Position numbers and translations under genes: made by a program | Notes under the pieces: generated by a model | The model's database searches: none | What the model was told of the DNA's origin: nothing | Seen by the model: only the letters and a program-made list of their open reading frames with translations | Source: Spirochaetota bacterium | GTDB taxonomy: Bacteria > Spirochaetota > Spirochaetia > DSM-27196 > PWMO01 | Assembly: GCA_009908735.1 (NCBI GenBank) | Contig: JAAAOR010000018.1 | Location: forward strand, 1-15,577 | Length of the DNA stretch: 15,577 nt | Reading direction: 5' to 3' | Part shown: positions 14,307 to 15,577 of the stretch, one piece after another | Layout: each line of letters opens with the position of its first letter | Numbering within the stretch: the stretch's first letter is position 1

Positions 14307-14329
14307 GTTTACAAGCGTAGCATGACACG
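14299..14329 (-). promoter_or_regulatory. 9-bp inverted repeat overlapping the HD-GYP start codon
   Basis: CGTGTCATG (14299-14307) and CATGACACG (14321-14329) are perfect inverted arms with a 13-nt spacer. On the minus-strand RNA, the start codon of the HD-GYP gene (14304-14306) lies in the distal arm and would be base-paired. No T-run follows, so it is not a standard terminator. It may be an operator or a translation-limiting hairpin. Its position is 17 nt after the stop of the dehydrogenase gene. Confidence 0.45.
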
Positions 14330-14345
14330 GTTGTACATTCAACTT

Positions 14346-15449
14346 TTAGAGAAAGTCGTAGCCGCGGATGCCCAGCTCGCTCTTGACCCGCAGGAGTGTC
14401 GCGCGAAGGGTCCCGTTGATTGGGATACCATCGGCAATGCGTTGTTGCTCGATCTCGTATTCTTTCTCGCCCGCAACGTAGATGCGATCATGTCCCGGCG
14501 CCTTTTTCGATTGCTGCAGCCTCCGCAAGATATCGGTTGAGATTCTTCGGAACTCCTCGGGCTCAATGAAGTGGGCGATATCAATGGCCAGAAAGAAGTG
14601 GCCCAGGCGGAACGGCTGTGCCGTGCCCGCCTCGTCAAACCCGGCAAGGTCCCAGAGGTAGCTTCCTCCGGAGAACGCGGCGCTGAGGATCTCCACCATC
14701 GTCCCATAACCGTAGCCCTTGTGTCCCCCGTAGAGCTCTCCCACGCCGCCGAGTGGCAGCATGGCCGCCGCGCCGGTGACCAGGTCCTTCAGAAGTGGGC
14801 CGGTGTCCGTCCGCGACGTCCCGTCCGCGCTGATGGCCAGCCCCGCGGGGGTGCTCTCGCCGCGCCGGTGGAAGTGCTCGAGCTTGCCGCGTTGGGTAAT
14901 CGAGGTTGCCGCGTCGATCACGAAGGGGAACGGCAGATTCGTCGGGGCGCTGAAGGTAACGGGGTTCGTTCCGATCATCGGTTGCACGCCGAAGGTCGGT
15001 GCTACCCCGGGACGGGCGTTTGTGACTGTCAGTCCGACCATGTCTTCGTGCGCCGCCATAATGGGGTAGTACCCTGCGAAACCGTAATGCGTGGAGTTTC
15101 TCACCGCAACGGCGCCGAGGCCGTGGCTGCGTGCCTTCTCAATTGCGATTCTCATGGCCCGGTAGGCGATGACGTGGCCCATGCCGTGGTGCCCATCGAG
15201 AGTGGCAGTCGTCTCGGTCTCCTTCACGACCTCGATGTTCGTGGTCGGAGACTGAATGCCGTTGCGCACTCGGTCGTGATACATCGCGAGGCGACCGACC
15301 CCGTGGGAATCGATTCCGCGGAGGTCCGAAGCGATGATAATGTCCCGGCAGATCGTCGCCTCTACCTCGGGGACGCCCAGACCACGGAAGACGTCCAGAA
15401 CAAACTCTTTCAGTGTTTCAACGGGGACGCTTTGGCTCGGCTGAATCAT
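14346..15449 (-). CDS. Ldh_2-family malate/L-lactate-type NAD(P)-dependent dehydrogenase
   Basis: This 367-residue cytoplasmic oxidoreductase belongs to the malate/L-lactate/ureidoglycolate dehydrogenase family (Ldh_2), which has a fold unlike classical LDH/MDH. Marks are SDLRGIDSHGVGRLAMY (41-57, with the conserved SHG), GHHGMGHVIAYRAM (86-99), VRNSTHYGFAGYY (116-128), IGTNP (159-163), DAATSITQRGK (179-189) and LPLGGVGELYGGHKGYG (231-247). The family reduces or oxidises 2-keto/2-hydroxy acids such as malate, lactate, ureidoglycolate or sulfolactate; the substrate cannot be read from sequence. The length is typical. The ATG at 15449 is chosen. A TTG at 15464 has GAGGGA 10 nt upstream and is a real alternative. 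The HD-GYP gene follows 39 nt downstream and might be co-transcribed. Confidence 0.9.
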   Translation of the reverse strand: MIQPSQSVPVETLKEFVLDVFRGLGVPEVEATICRDIIIASDLRGIDSHGVGRLAMYHDRVRNGIQSPTTNIEVVKETETTATLDGHHGMGHVIAYRAMRIAIEKARSHGLGAVAVRNSTHYGFAGYYPIMAAHEDMVGLTVTNARPGVAPTFGVQPMIGTNPVTFSAPTNLPFPFVIDAATSITQRGKLEHFHRRGESTPAGLAISADGTSRTDTGPLLKDLVTGAAAMLPLGGVGELYGGHKGYGYGTMVEILSAAFSGGSYLWDLAGFDEAGTAQPFRLGHFFLAIDIAHFIEPEEFRRISTDILRRLQQSKKAPGHDRIYVAGEKEYEIEQQRIADGIPINGTLRATLLRVKSELGIRGYDFL

Positions 15450-15486
15450 GGCAACTCGTGGCAAGCTTCCCGAATCCCTCCGGTCG

Positions 15487-15513
15487 TGTCAACCTTCGGA
15501 AACTGGTGCCGAA
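15487..15513 (-). promoter_or_regulatory. Upstream region of the Ldh_2 gene: -35-like box and short inverted repeat
   Basis: On the minus strand a perfect TTGACA (15487-15492) lies 38 nt before the ATG at 15449, with no good -10 box at 16-18 nt. Next to it, TTCGG (15495-15499) and CCGAA (15509-15513) form a 5-bp inverted repeat with a 9-nt spacer. This is a weak promoter/operator candidate. I see no gene in the remaining bases from 15514 to the right edge. Confidence 0.25.
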
Positions 15514-15577
15514 AATGTTGATACGACTCGCCGGCGCTCCGATGCGTGAGCGTGCGTGCCCAGCGCGAGCCGCTCAG

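Overview
The window is GC-rich bacterial DNA, packed tightly with genes and mostly metabolic. It holds no rRNA, tRNA, CRISPR array or insertion sequence that I can see. The gene set is a Mrp-linked ferredoxin-type respiratory complex, thiosulfate/cysteine metabolism, an anaerobic-type flavoprotein/iron-sulfur pair and an HD-GYP protein. This points to an anaerobic or facultative bacterium that uses ion gradients. A free-living spirochaete (Spirochaetaceae) is my best guess, but no phylogenetic marker is present, so it is a weak inference.

Positions 1-7607 (minus strand) are one operon of overlapping or abutting genes. In transcription order they are mrpE, mrpF, mrpG, a DUF4040 subunit (MrpA C-terminal/MbhD type), an MbhE-MrpB fusion, mrpC, a 1077-residue protein that is two MrpD/NuoN antiporter subunits fused end to end, then NuoH-, NuoB- and NuoC-like subunits. 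The last runs off the left edge. As I recall it, this is the order of the archaeal mbx (MBS) operon for the membrane-bound sulfane-sulfur reductase, A-B-C-D-F-G-H-H'-M-J-K(-L-N), with H and H' joined. The NuoB-like subunit has only three of the four cluster cysteines (C65, C130, C160; Gly66 replaces the fourth). That fits the site-differentiated [4Fe-4S] cluster proposed as the catalytic site of MBS, and argues against NADH dehydrogenase or [NiFe] hydrogenase.

Positions 7608-7850 form a divergent intergenic region. It carries a plausible promoter for the minus-strand operon, a hairpin followed by a T-run on the plus strand, and several other hairpins. It separates the complex from a plus-strand sulfur operon (7851-9807): the two halves of a split YeeE/YedE (TsuA-like) sulfur-compound transporter and a CysM-type cysteine synthase. 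A serine acetyltransferase (9840-10760, minus) converges on cysM and supplies O-acetylserine. Together these genes can import thiosulfate-like sulfur and make cysteine, next to a complex predicted to reduce sulfane sulfur.

Positions 10865-12778 (plus) encode a GlpA-type FAD oxidoreductase without the usual C-terminal [2Fe-2S] domain, followed by an SdhB/FrdB-type protein with three Fe-S clusters. They probably form a small dehydrogenase-electron transfer pair. Positions 12813-15449 (minus) hold a malate/lactate-type NAD(P)-dependent dehydrogenase (Ldh_2 family) and, downstream of it, a membrane-anchored HAMP/HD-GYP protein. The last 128 bases are upstream sequence of the dehydrogenase. No gene-free stretch exceeds 300 bases.
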